This document shows positions 1-5,663 of a DNA stretch of 8,839 nucleotides, piece after piece; positions within the stretch are counted from its first letter, which is position 1, and each line of letters begins with the position of its first letter. The stretch lies in assembly GCA_051953655.1 (NCBI GenBank), contig JBQCIO010000016.1, forward strand, positions 1 through 8,839, written 5' to 3'. Made by a program: the position numbers and the translations under genes. A model generated the notes under the pieces. That model saw only the letters and a program-made list of their open reading frames with translations. It was not told the origin of the DNA and ran no database searches. This DNA comes from JBQCHF01 sp051953655 (GTDB taxonomy: Bacteria; Actinomycetota; Actinomycetes; Motilibacterales; Motilibacteraceae).

Positions 1-36
1 CATGCTTACCGCGACAGATCTGGCGCGGTAAGCATG
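1..36. repeat. 36-nt near-perfect palindrome at the window edge
   Basis: The arms CATGCTTACCGC (1-12) and GCGGTAAGCATG (25-36) are exact reverse complements. G13 pairs with C24, and the centre CAGATCTG (15-22) is itself a palindrome, so the only mismatch in two 18-nt arms is A14 against G23. There is no T-run on either side, so it is not a classical intrinsic terminator. It lies 54 bases beyond the stop codon of the minus-strand methyltransferase and could end that transcript or one entering from the left. It could also be a dispersed palindromic repeat or a dimeric protein site. The structure is certain; the role is unknown. Confidence 0.8.
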
Positions 37-90
37 GAACTGCGGTGGGGAGTGGCGGCCTCCTGCCGTGACGGTCGCCGTGACTGAGGA

Positions 91-705
91 CTACGAGCGC
101 ACCGCCAGCAGCACGGCGTCCAGCGCGTACCGCTCTCCGGCGTCGGTCGCGACGGGCCGGCGCACCTGCTCGGCGCGCACCACCTCCAACCCGCTGCCGG
201 CGACGTCGGCCACCAGGTCCTGCGCGCGGTAGAGGACGGCCGGGTCCTGCGGCCCGCCGACGCCGTACTCGAGGTTGTCGCTGTCGTGGGCGACGACGAA
301 CAGCCGTCCGGCCGGCGCCACCGCCGCAGCGGCACGTCCGACGACCGTGCTGCGCAGCTCGGCCGCCACTTGGAAGTAGACGACCAGCACGAGGTCGTAG
401 GAGCGCGGCTCGGGCTCGTACGTCGCCAGGTCGGCGTGCACGGTGCCCAGCGCCGAGGCCCGCTCCCCGAGCCGCTCGTCGGCCAGCCGTCGCGCCCGCT
501 CCAGGGCGACGCCGGAGAAGTCGACGACGTCGGCGGTCCACCCGCGCTCGACCAGCCACAGCGCGTTGCGACCCTCGCCGCCGGCGAGGTCGAGCGCACG
601 CCCCGGGGGCAGGTCCGCGGCCACCTCCTCGACGAACCGGTTCGGCCCGGCCGACCACACCAGCTCGCTGCCCGCGTAGCGCTCGTCCCAGCCCTGCTCG
701 TCCAT
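91..705 (-). CDS. class I SAM-dependent methyltransferase (TehB-like group)
   Basis: Predicted soluble methyltransferase of 204 aa that moves a methyl group from S-adenosylmethionine to an unidentified small molecule. The N-terminus has the pattern WDERYAGSELVW (residues 6-17) and PNRFV (21-25), which I know from actinobacterial TehB-like or Methyltransf_25 proteins. SAM motif I is ALDLAGGEGRNALWL (37-51), with AGGEGR in place of the usual GCGxGR. The acidic post-I loop is VDFS (61-64), and a Rossmann strand of the type DLVLVVYF lies at 104-111. The reading frame stays open upstream to 912, but the ATG at 705 is preferred: AGAGGG lies about 7 bases ahead of it and the family homology starts there. 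A longer form would run into the racemase gene. It is divergent from the racemase across 61 bases. The substrate cannot be told from the sequence; the link to tellurite resistance is only by family name. Confidence 0.85.
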   Translation of the reverse strand: MDEQGWDERYAGSELVWSAGPNRFVEEVAADLPPGRALDLAGGEGRNALWLVERGWTADVVDFSGVALERARRLADERLGERASALGTVHADLATYEPEPRSYDLVLVVYFQVAAELRSTVVGRAAAAVAPAGRLFVVAHDSDNLEYGVGGPQDPAVLYRAQDLVADVAGSGLEVVRAEQVRRPVATDAGERYALDAVLLAVRS

Positions 706-766
706 CTCGCCGCCCTCTCGAGGTTCTCCTGCACCCGGCCGCCGCCGGCGCGAGGTCGCTGACAGA

Positions 767-1918
767 ATGCCGCGCATGGGGAGCGGACCGCTCGCGGGCG
801 TGCGCGTCGTGGAGCTCGCGGGCATCGGCCCCGGGCCGTTCGCGGCCATGATGCTCGCCGACCTCGGCGCCGAGGTGCTCCGCGTCGACCGCCCCACCGG
901 TCCCGGTCTCACCTTCGGCGCCCCTCACCTCGACGTCCTCAACCGCGGGCGGCGCAACGTGGCCGTCGACCTCAAGGACCCGCGCGGGCGCGACGTCGTG
1001 CTCCGGCTGGTCGAGCGGGCCGACGTCCTCATCGAGGGCTTCCGCCCCGGGGTCACCGAGCGGCTGGGCCTGGGCCCGGAGGACTGCTGGGCCCGCAACC
1101 CCCGGCTGGTCTACGGGCGGATGACCGGCTGGGGCCAGGACGGGCCGCTGGCCCCCACCGCCGGCCACGACATCGGCTACGTCGCGCTCACCGGCGCGCT
1201 GCACGCCGTCGGACGGGCGGGCGGGCCGCCGCAGGTGCCGGTCAACCTCGTGGGCGACTTCGGCGGCGGCGCAATGTACCTGGTCGTCGGCGTCCTCGCC
1301 GCCCTGCTCGAGGCGCGGGGCAGCGGACGCGGACAGGTCGTCGACGCCGCCATCGTCGACGGCGCAGCCGGCCTCACCGCCATGCTGCACGGGCTGCTCG
1401 CGGCGGGGGTCTGGCAGGACCGGCGCGGGGTGAACCTGCTCGACAGCGGGGCGCCGTTCTACGACGTCTACGAGACCGCCGACGGGCGGTGGATGGCGGT
1501 CGGCGCGCTGGAGCCGCAGTTCTACGCCGCCCTGCTGACCGGGCTCGACCTCGGCGACGACGTCCCGGACCGCAACGACCCACGGCAGTGGCCCGCCCTG
1601 CGCGAGCGCTTCACCGCACGCTTCCGCGAGCGCACGCAGGCCGAATGGACCGAGACCTTCGAGCGGACCGACGCCTGCGTGGCACCGGTCCTCTCCCTGA
1701 CCGAGGCGGCGGCGCACCCGCACCTGGCCGCCCGCGGCACCTTCGTCGAGCACGCCGGGGTGGTGCAGCCTGCTCCGGCGCCGCGCTTCAGCCGCACGCC
1801 CGGAACGCTGGACGAGCCGCCGGCACGGCCCGGCCAGCACACGCGCGATGCCCTGGGCGACTGGGGCGTCGACGACGTCGAGCAGCTGCTCGCCGACGGC
1901 GTCGTCACCCAGACCTGA
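767..1918 (+). CDS. mcr: alpha-methylacyl-CoA racemase (CoA-transferase family III)
   Basis: Cytosolic enzyme of 383 aa that interconverts (2R)- and (2S)-2-methylacyl-CoA thioesters. This is needed because acyl-CoA oxidation enzymes accept only the (2S) form of methyl-branched chains. The opening GPLAGVRVVELAGIGPGPFAA (7-27) and DLGAEVLRVDRP (32-43) are typical of the family III fold. The residues corresponding to the catalytic set of M. tuberculosis MCR (His126, Asp156, Glu241) are present with the same spacing: His134 in AGHDIGY, Asp164 in NLVGDFGGG and Glu249 in GALEPQF. This favours a racemase over a CoA-transferase such as CaiB or Frc, where an Asp nucleophile sits elsewhere. The C-terminal APRFSRTPG is also MCR-like. 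Start: GAGG at 752-755 is 11 bases from ATG 767; the ATG at 776 matches family N-termini equally well. The gene is followed after 46 bases by an acyl-CoA dehydrogenase, its likely pathway partner. Confidence 0.92.
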   Translation: MPRMGSGPLAGVRVVELAGIGPGPFAAMMLADLGAEVLRVDRPTGPGLTFGAPHLDVLNRGRRNVAVDLKDPRGRDVVLRLVERADVLIEGFRPGVTERLGLGPEDCWARNPRLVYGRMTGWGQDGPLAPTAGHDIGYVALTGALHAVGRAGGPPQVPVNLVGDFGGGAMYLVVGVLAALLEARGSGRGQVVDAAIVDGAAGLTAMLHGLLAAGVWQDRRGVNLLDSGAPFYDVYETADGRWMAVGALEPQFYAALLTGLDLGDDVPDRNDPRQWPALRERFTARFRERTQAEWTETFERTDACVAPVLSLTEAAAHPHLAARGTFVEHAGVVQPAPAPRFSRTPGTLDEPPARPGQHTRDALGDWGVDDVEQLLADGVVTQT

Positions 1919-1954
1919 ACTTCTCCTACCTGCCGTAGGTGTCGAGCGACCACC

Positions 1955-1960
1955 GGAGGA
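1955..1960 (+). promoter_or_regulatory. ribosome binding site fixing the GTG start of the dehydrogenase
   Basis: GGAGGA stands 4 bases ahead of GTG 1965. An in-frame ATG lies far upstream at 1848, but it sits inside the racemase gene and would add 39 residues unlike any dehydrogenase. The strong Shine-Dalgarno sequence decides for 1965. Confidence 0.85.
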
Positions 1961-1964
1961 GCAC

Positions 1965-3107
1965 GTGCAGCGCACCGTCTACACCGAGGACCACGAGGCG
2001 TTCCGCGCGACCTGCCGGCAGTTCCTCGAGAAGCACGCTGTCCCCTTCCACGAGCAGTGGGAGCGGGACGGCATCGTGCCGCGCGACGTGTGGGTCGAGG
2101 CCGGGCGGCAGGGCCTGCTCGGCATGGCCTTGCCCGAGCAGTTCGGCGGCGGTGGCACCGACGACTTCCGCTTCAACGCAGTGCTGGACGAGGAGATCAT
2201 CCGAGCCGGCACCAGCGGGCTGGGCTTCGTCGTGCACAACGACGTCAACGCGCCCTATCTCATGCGGCTGTGCTCGGACGAGCAGAAGTCGCGCTGGCTC
2301 CCCGGTTTCTGCAGCGGCGAGCTGATCACGGCCATCGCCATGACCGAGCCCGGCACCGGCAGCGACCTGCAGGGCATCCGCACCTCGGCGGTGCGCGACG
2401 GCGACGACTGGGTGCTCAACGGCTCGAAGACGTTCATCTCCAACGGCATCAACGCCGACCTGGTGATCGTGGTGGCACGCACCGACCCCGACGCCGGCCA
2501 CCTCGGCTTCAGCCTGCTCGGCGTCGAGCGCGGCATGCCCGGCTTCGAGCGCGGCCGCAACCTGGACAAGATCGGCCTCAAGGCCCAGGACACCGCCGAG
2601 CTGTCCTTCACCGACGTGCGAGTGCCGGCCGCCAACCTCATCGGCGAGGAGGGCAAGGGTTTCCTGTACCTGATGGAGAACCTGCCGCAGGAACGGCTGT
2701 CCATCGCGGTGGCCGCCGTCGCTGCGGCGCAGCACGTCTTCGACCTCACCCTGACCTACGTCAAGGAGCGGACCGCCTTCGGCCGCCCGATCGGCTCGTT
2801 CCAGCACAACCGGTTCGTGCTCGCCGAGATGGCCACCGAGATCGAGATCGCCCGCACGTTCGTCGACCGGTGCATGGAGGCGCACCTCACCGGCGACCTC
2901 TCCGCCAGCGACGCCGCGATGGCGAAGTGGTGGACGACCGAGCTGCAGAAGAAGGTCATCGACCAGTGCCTTCAGCTGCACGGCGGCTACGGCTACATGA
3001 GCGAGTACCCGGTCGCGAAGGCGTATCTGGACGCGCGGGTGCAGACGATCTACGGCGGGACCACCGAGATCATGAAGGAGATCGTGGGCCGGTCGCTGGG
3101 GGTATGA
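1965..3107 (+). CDS. acyl-CoA dehydrogenase, LCAD-type
   Basis: FAD-dependent dehydrogenase of 380 aa that introduces the 2,3 double bond into an acyl-CoA, the first step of beta-oxidation, passing electrons to ETF. The length is normal for the family. The flavin/substrate motif AMTEPGTGSD is at 125-134, the middle beta-domain signature WVLNGSKTFISNG at 149-161, and the C-terminal LHGGYGYMSEYPV at 338-350. The usual MCAD/SCAD catalytic Glu position in IYEGT is Gly364 here (IYGGTTEIMKEI). As in long-chain acyl-CoA dehydrogenase, the base is instead expected at Glu243 in LPQERL, on the neighbouring helix. The enzyme therefore looks intact. It sits 46 bases after the methylacyl-CoA racemase, so a methyl-branched or long-chain substrate is a reasonable inference. 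Exact chain length cannot be read from the sequence. Confidence 0.92.
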   Translation: MQRTVYTEDHEAFRATCRQFLEKHAVPFHEQWERDGIVPRDVWVEAGRQGLLGMALPEQFGGGGTDDFRFNAVLDEEIIRAGTSGLGFVVHNDVNAPYLMRLCSDEQKSRWLPGFCSGELITAIAMTEPGTGSDLQGIRTSAVRDGDDWVLNGSKTFISNGINADLVIVVARTDPDAGHLGFSLLGVERGMPGFERGRNLDKIGLKAQDTAELSFTDVRVPAANLIGEEGKGFLYLMENLPQERLSIAVAAVAAAQHVFDLTLTYVKERTAFGRPIGSFQHNRFVLAEMATEIEIARTFVDRCMEAHLTGDLSASDAAMAKWWTTELQKKVIDQCLQLHGGYGYMSEYPVAKAYLDARVQTIYGGTTEIMKEIVGRSLGV

Positions 3108-3120
3108 GCCGACACACCCT

Positions 3121-3148
3121 GGTGATCAGGAAAGACATGTTGATCGCC
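3121..3148. repeat. inverted repeat 1 in the spacer after the dehydrogenase
   Basis: GGTGATCA (3121-3128) and TGATCGCC (3141-3148) pair over 8 bases with one G-U type pair, around a 12-base loop GGAAAGACATGT. It begins 13 bases after the dehydrogenase stop codon. No T-run follows. It may help end the upstream transcript or be part of a dispersed repeat together with the next hairpin. Confidence 0.6.
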
Positions 3149-3178
3149 GTGGGGGTGAGTTCGGCCGCCGGTTTCTCG

Positions 3179-3232
3179 CGGATCCTGAGGCCTGATGCAC
3201 CCTCGCTGAGCGTGCGAGTGCATCAAGATCCG
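3179..3232. repeat. inverted repeat 2, bulged long hairpin
   Basis: TGATGCAC (3193-3200) pairs exactly with GTGCATCA (3218-3225). The stem continues inward with TCGC/GCGA after a two-base bulge, closing on a 7-base loop TGAGCGT. An outer CGGATC (3179-3184) pairs with GATCCG (3227-3232) across an asymmetric internal loop. The stretch 3108-3262 is visibly less GC-rich than its neighbours and holds no convincing gene. The pair of hairpins suggests an intergenic repeat element rather than a simple terminator. Confidence 0.6.
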
Positions 3233-3262
3233 TCGCCTCGCCGATCCCACCACTGCCCGATC

Positions 3263-3613
3263 ATGACCTGCGTGGACGTTCTCCGCGCCGTCGTGCAGGG
3301 CCTCGCCTTCGTCGTCGAGGTCGCCGCGCTGGCCGCCCTGGCGGTGTGGGGCTGGGGCACCGCCGGCTCGACGCCCGTCCAGGTCGTCCTGGCCGTCCTC
3401 GCCCCCGTGGCGCTGGCCATCGTGTGGGGCGCCCTCCTCGCGCCGCGGGCACGCCGCCGGCTGCAAGGGCCGGCGCTGGTGCTGGCCAAGCTGGTGGCCC
3501 TGTGCGGCTCGGGCACCCTGCTGGCCACGGCCGGGCATCCGGCGGCCGGCCTCGCACTCGTGGTCGTCGCCGCGGTCGACGTCCTCGCCGCGGCCGCGCT
3601 CGGGGTGGCCTGA
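3263..3613 (+). CDS. YrdB-like (DUF2568) small membrane protein
   Basis: Integral membrane protein of 116 aa with four hydrophobic stretches at about 9-33, 38-60, 70-91 and 93-115. The pattern VEVAALAALAVWGWGT (18-33), then WGALLAPRARRRL (55-67) with a basic loop and GHPAAGLAL (91-99), is what I recall for the YrdB/DUF2568 family. Its function is not known. The frame is open far upstream, but only as a shadow of the dehydrogenase; homology begins at about ATG 3263. No Shine-Dalgarno sequence is seen there (GTG 3272 is no better), so the start is uncertain and may be leaderless. Its stop overlaps the next start as TGATG, so it is probably co-translated with the acetyltransferase. Confidence 0.75.
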   Translation: MTCVDVLRAVVQGLAFVVEVAALAALAVWGWGTAGSTPVQVVLAVLAPVALAIVWGALLAPRARRRLQGPALVLAKLVALCGSGTLLATAGHPAAGLALVVVAAVDVLAAAALGVA

Positions 3614-4383
3614 TGGGCGACCGCATCGTGATGCGCACCGCCGCCGAGCGCCCCGACCTGTGGGAGCGGGGGCTGGACTCGGCGTCGGTGTGGCCGGAGT
3701 ACAACCTGCACGGCGACGTCCTCAACGCGTTCTGGCCCCGCCTGGACCAGGAGCTCGCGCACTACCAGTTCGTGCTGCACGACGAGGAGCGGGACGAAGT
3801 CGTCGCGGAGGGTCACACCGGCCCGCTGTGGTGGGACGGCGACGACGACCACCTCCCCGACGGGATCGACGCCGCCATCGAGACGGTCTTCAGGACGACC
3901 AGGGCCGGGCGACCGGTGAACACCCTGTGCGCGCTCGCCGCGGAGACGCCGCGCGAAGGACGTTCCCGCGGCATGGCGGCACGGCTGCTGACGTCGATGC
4001 GTGTGCTCGCCGCCCGGCACGAGCTCGTCCACCTCGTCGCTCCGGTGCGGCCGTCGTGGAAGGAGCGCTACCCCCTCGCCCCGATCGAGCGGTACGTCAC
4101 CTGGCGCCGCGAGGACGGGCAGCTGCTGGACCCGTGGATGCGCGTCCACGAACGGCTGGGCGCCCGGGTGGCCACGCCGCTCCCACACTCACTCAAGATC
4201 AGCGGAACCGTCGCAGAGTGGGAGTCGTGGACCGGGCTCGCCTTCCCCGACAGCGGCGACTACGTGTTCCCCGAGGGGCTCGCCCCGGTCCGCATCGACC
4301 GGGACACCGGCACCGGCCTCTACTGGGAGCCCAACGTCTGGATGGTCCACCCCGACCTGGCGCCCGGGGAACACCAGGCCTGA
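3613..4383 (+). CDS. GNAT-like N-acetyltransferase
   Basis: Soluble protein of 256 aa resembling a group of actinobacterial GNAT-fold proteins usually annotated as N-acetyltransferases or hypothetical transferases. Recognisable blocks are VWPEYNLHGDVLN (26-38), FVLHDEERDEVVAEGHTGP (53-71), the acetyl-CoA loop RSRGMAARLL (117-126, a variant of R/Q-x-x-G-x-G/A), and a conserved-looking second half with PVRPSWKERYPL (144-155) and TGLAFPDSGDYVFPEG (207-222). The first half carries the GNAT core; the second half extends beyond a minimal GNAT domain. Cofactor and acceptor are not visible beyond this. The start ATG overlaps the upstream stop by one base, so translation is likely coupled to the YrdB-like gene. 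It converges on the next gene with only 9 bases between stop codons and no obvious terminator. Confidence 0.75.
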   Translation: MGDRIVMRTAAERPDLWERGLDSASVWPEYNLHGDVLNAFWPRLDQELAHYQFVLHDEERDEVVAEGHTGPLWWDGDDDHLPDGIDAAIETVFRTTRAGRPVNTLCALAAETPREGRSRGMAARLLTSMRVLAARHELVHLVAPVRPSWKERYPLAPIERYVTWRREDGQLLDPWMRVHERLGARVATPLPHSLKISGTVAEWESWTGLAFPDSGDYVFPEGLAPVRIDRDTGTGLYWEPNVWMVHPDLAPGEHQA

Positions 4384-4392
4384 GAGCGGCTG

Positions 4393-4803
4393 CTACGAGA
4401 ACAGGTCCCGCACCGCGGTGCGCAGCGTGACCGTGGAGCCAAGGATCAGCCCGACGACGAGCCGGGCGCCGTCGGCGTCGAGCGCGCTGGCCGGCACCGC
4501 GTGGTCCATCCACACGTCCACCTGCCCCTCGTCCGAGACCCGCGCGTAGAGCGCGCCGACGAAGTGCTTGCCGGCCTCGACGGCCACCCAGCGGAACAGC
4601 GCCGGGTCGGGGGTGAGGTTGTCCGCCACCAGGCTGCGGAAGTTGACCAGCCGGCTGCCCTCGGTGATCTGGACGACCTCGGCGCCGATCCGCGCCTCCT
4701 CGAACGGCACCAGCACGAGATCGCCCTGCCGCTCGACGGTGAAGTGCTGGCTCAGCAGCCACTCCAGGTCGTCGGTGCCGAAGGTCCGCTCGTCCTGCTC
4801 CAC
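4393..4803 (-). CDS. small YbjN/CesT-like protein (putative)
   Basis: Soluble acidic protein of 136 aa. The layout is an N-terminal helix DDLEWLLSQHF (10-20), a strand pair GDLVLVPFE (26-34), then beta-rich segments, a central LTPDPALFRWVAVEAGKHFV stretch, a beta strand GALYARVSDEGQVDVWMDH and a C-terminal helix. This order resembles YbjN-type proteins with a type III chaperone-like fold, which have no enzymatic motif. I base this on fold pattern, not a diagnostic motif, so the family call is tentative. The start GTG 4803 is chosen because GAGGGAG lies about 7 bases ahead of it; the frame is open to 4866, but that extension is Arg/Gln-rich low-quality sequence. It is divergent from the membrane protein at 4952 across 148 bases in which I could not fix promoters. 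Confidence 0.7.
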   Translation of the reverse strand: MEQDERTFGTDDLEWLLSQHFTVERQGDLVLVPFEEARIGAEVVQITEGSRLVNFRSLVADNLTPDPALFRWVAVEAGKHFVGALYARVSDEGQVDVWMDHAVPASALDADGARLVVGLILGSTVTLRTAVRDLFS

Positions 4804-4951
4804 GCCGTCGCTCCCTCGCTGCTCCCGCTGGGGGAGGTGTCCCTGCCGTCGCACCCATCCTGTCACCGCTGCCGCCCCGGCCGACCCGCTGCTGGAGACG
4901 CCTCAGCCCCCCGCGCTGCCAGGTGCGCCGTGCTCGGGCAGGCTGTCCGGC

Positions 4952-5206
4952 ATGGGTGTCGCCGTCCAGGTCGCCGGCTCGCTGGCCATCCTCGCCGCGT
5001 TCGTGCTCGTGCAGGCGGGGCGCTGGACGGCGTCCGGCGTCGGCTACCTGTGGCTCAACACGATCGGGTCGGGCGTGCTGGCGGTGGACGCGCTGCTCGG
5101 ACGGCAGTGGGGGTTCCTGCTGCTCGAGGGCGTCTGGTGCCTGGTCTCGGCCTGGTCGCTGCTGACCCGCGACCGGACGCCGGCCGGGCAGCAGGCGGGA
5201 CGGTGA
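4952..5206 (+). CDS. CBU_0592-type small membrane protein
   Basis: Membrane protein of 84 aa with three hydrophobic helices (about 3-21, 32-50, 52-71). The pattern QVAGSLAILAAFVLVQAG (6-23), YLWLNTIGSGVLAVDALL (32-49) and WGFLLLEGVWCLVSAWSL (53-70) fits the family named after Coxiella CBU_0592, whose function is unknown. ATG 4952 is taken because homology begins there; the frame is open upstream to 4568, but only as antisense of the YbjN-like gene. GGGCAGG lies about 10 bases ahead and may serve as a weak ribosome site. Its TGA (5204-5206) forms the overlap GTGA with a short frame, and lies 4 bases before the CTG that opens the lipoprotein frame, so these genes are probably one transcript. 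Confidence 0.8.
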   Translation: MGVAVQVAGSLAILAAFVLVQAGRWTASGVGYLWLNTIGSGVLAVDALLGRQWGFLLLEGVWCLVSAWSLLTRDRTPAGQQAGR

Positions 5207-5210
5207 CCCG

Positions 5211-5663
5211 CTGAGGACGACAGCCCTGGCGCTGGCCGCGGTCGCGCTGCTGGCCGGGTGCGCCACCACCGACGGACCGCAGCCCGCACTGCGCGACCAG
5301 CGGGCCGCGGTGGTGCAGGTCATGCAGGAGGTCGGCACACAGCTGGGCGTGCGGCTGGACCAGGACGCGTCGCTGGACCCGTTGCCGTGCCCCCTCCCCA
5401 CCGGCGGCACCGGCACCCGCTACTCCCTGACGGCCACCGCGGCGCTGCCGGCCGGGAGCGGCGCAGACGCCGTGCACGCGGTGGAGCTGCTGTGGGCCGA
5501 CCGCCGCTACCTGGTCGGCGAGCGCCGTCAGGGAGCGGCCACGACGCTGCTCGCCTTCGGCACCTACGACCACGCGCTGTCCTTCACGGTCACCACGCCG
5601 CCGGGGGCGAGCGCCCCGCAGGCCCGGCTCCGGGTCGTCGCCGGGTGCGCGGTGCCGTCGTGA
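5211..5663 (+). CDS. lipoprotein of unknown function; start codon missing or frame disrupted
   Basis: The frame encodes a clear lipoprotein signal: RTTALALAAVALLAGC, with lipobox LAGC and the lipidated Cys at residue 17 (codon 5259-5261), counting from CTG 5211. The mature part (about 134 aa) is beta-rich and has two cysteines, C60 (PLPCPLP) and C146 (AGCAVPS), which may form a disulfide. I do not recognise a family. In this frame there is no ATG, GTG or TTG between the stop at 5163 and the signal peptide; the only candidates are CTG 5211 and internal codons. In another frame, GTG 5203 overlaps the previous stop as GTGA but reads only VTR before TGA. One extra base near 5208-5212 would join it to the lipoprotein and give an ideal basic n-region. 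So it is either a CTG start coupled to the preceding stop, or a one-base deletion (real or assembly). It overlaps the hydrolase by 4 bases. Confidence 0.7.
   Translation: MRTTALALAAVALLAGCATTDGPQPALRDQRAAVVQVMQEVGTQLGVRLDQDASLDPLPCPLPTGGTGTRYSLTATAALPAGSGADAVHAVELLWADRRYLVGERRQGAATTLLAFGTYDHALSFTVTTPPGASAPQARLRVVAGCAVPS

Noticed and set aside
65..84. Direct repeat GCCGTGAC twice, after the methyltransferase stop
   Set aside because: Two 8-base copies are expected by chance in such GC-rich DNA and there is no wider array.
6..734. Long open frame on the minus strand overlapping the methyltransferase
   Set aside because: Its protein is Arg/Ser/Pro/Trp-rich low-complexity sequence typical of an out-of-frame reading of GC-rich DNA; the frame at 91-705 has clear methyltransferase motifs.
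1925..1939. CCTAC-CTGCC-GTAGG inverted repeat between racemase and dehydrogenase as a terminator
   Set aside because: Only five base pairs and no T-run, and the two genes are probably co-transcribed; too weak to call.
2057..3262. Very long plus-strand frame ahead of the YrdB-like protein
   Set aside because: The upstream 400 codons are an out-of-frame reading of the acyl-CoA dehydrogenase, rich in Arg and His; only the part from 3263 looks like a protein.
3223..4188. 321-codon minus-strand frame opposite the YrdB-like and acetyltransferase genes
   Set aside because: Antisense shadow: no family motifs, while the plus-strand genes have recognisable families and coupled starts.
5203..5214. Programmed -1 frameshift joining GTG 5203 to the lipoprotein frame
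   Set aside because: The sequence ACCCGCTGA is not a recognised slippery heptamer and no downstream stimulatory structure was evident; CTG initiation or an indel is simpler.
4199..5416. 405-codon minus-strand frame across four plus- and minus-strand genes
   Set aside because: It crosses several supported genes and is Arg/Gly/Ala low-complexity; an artefact of high GC content.
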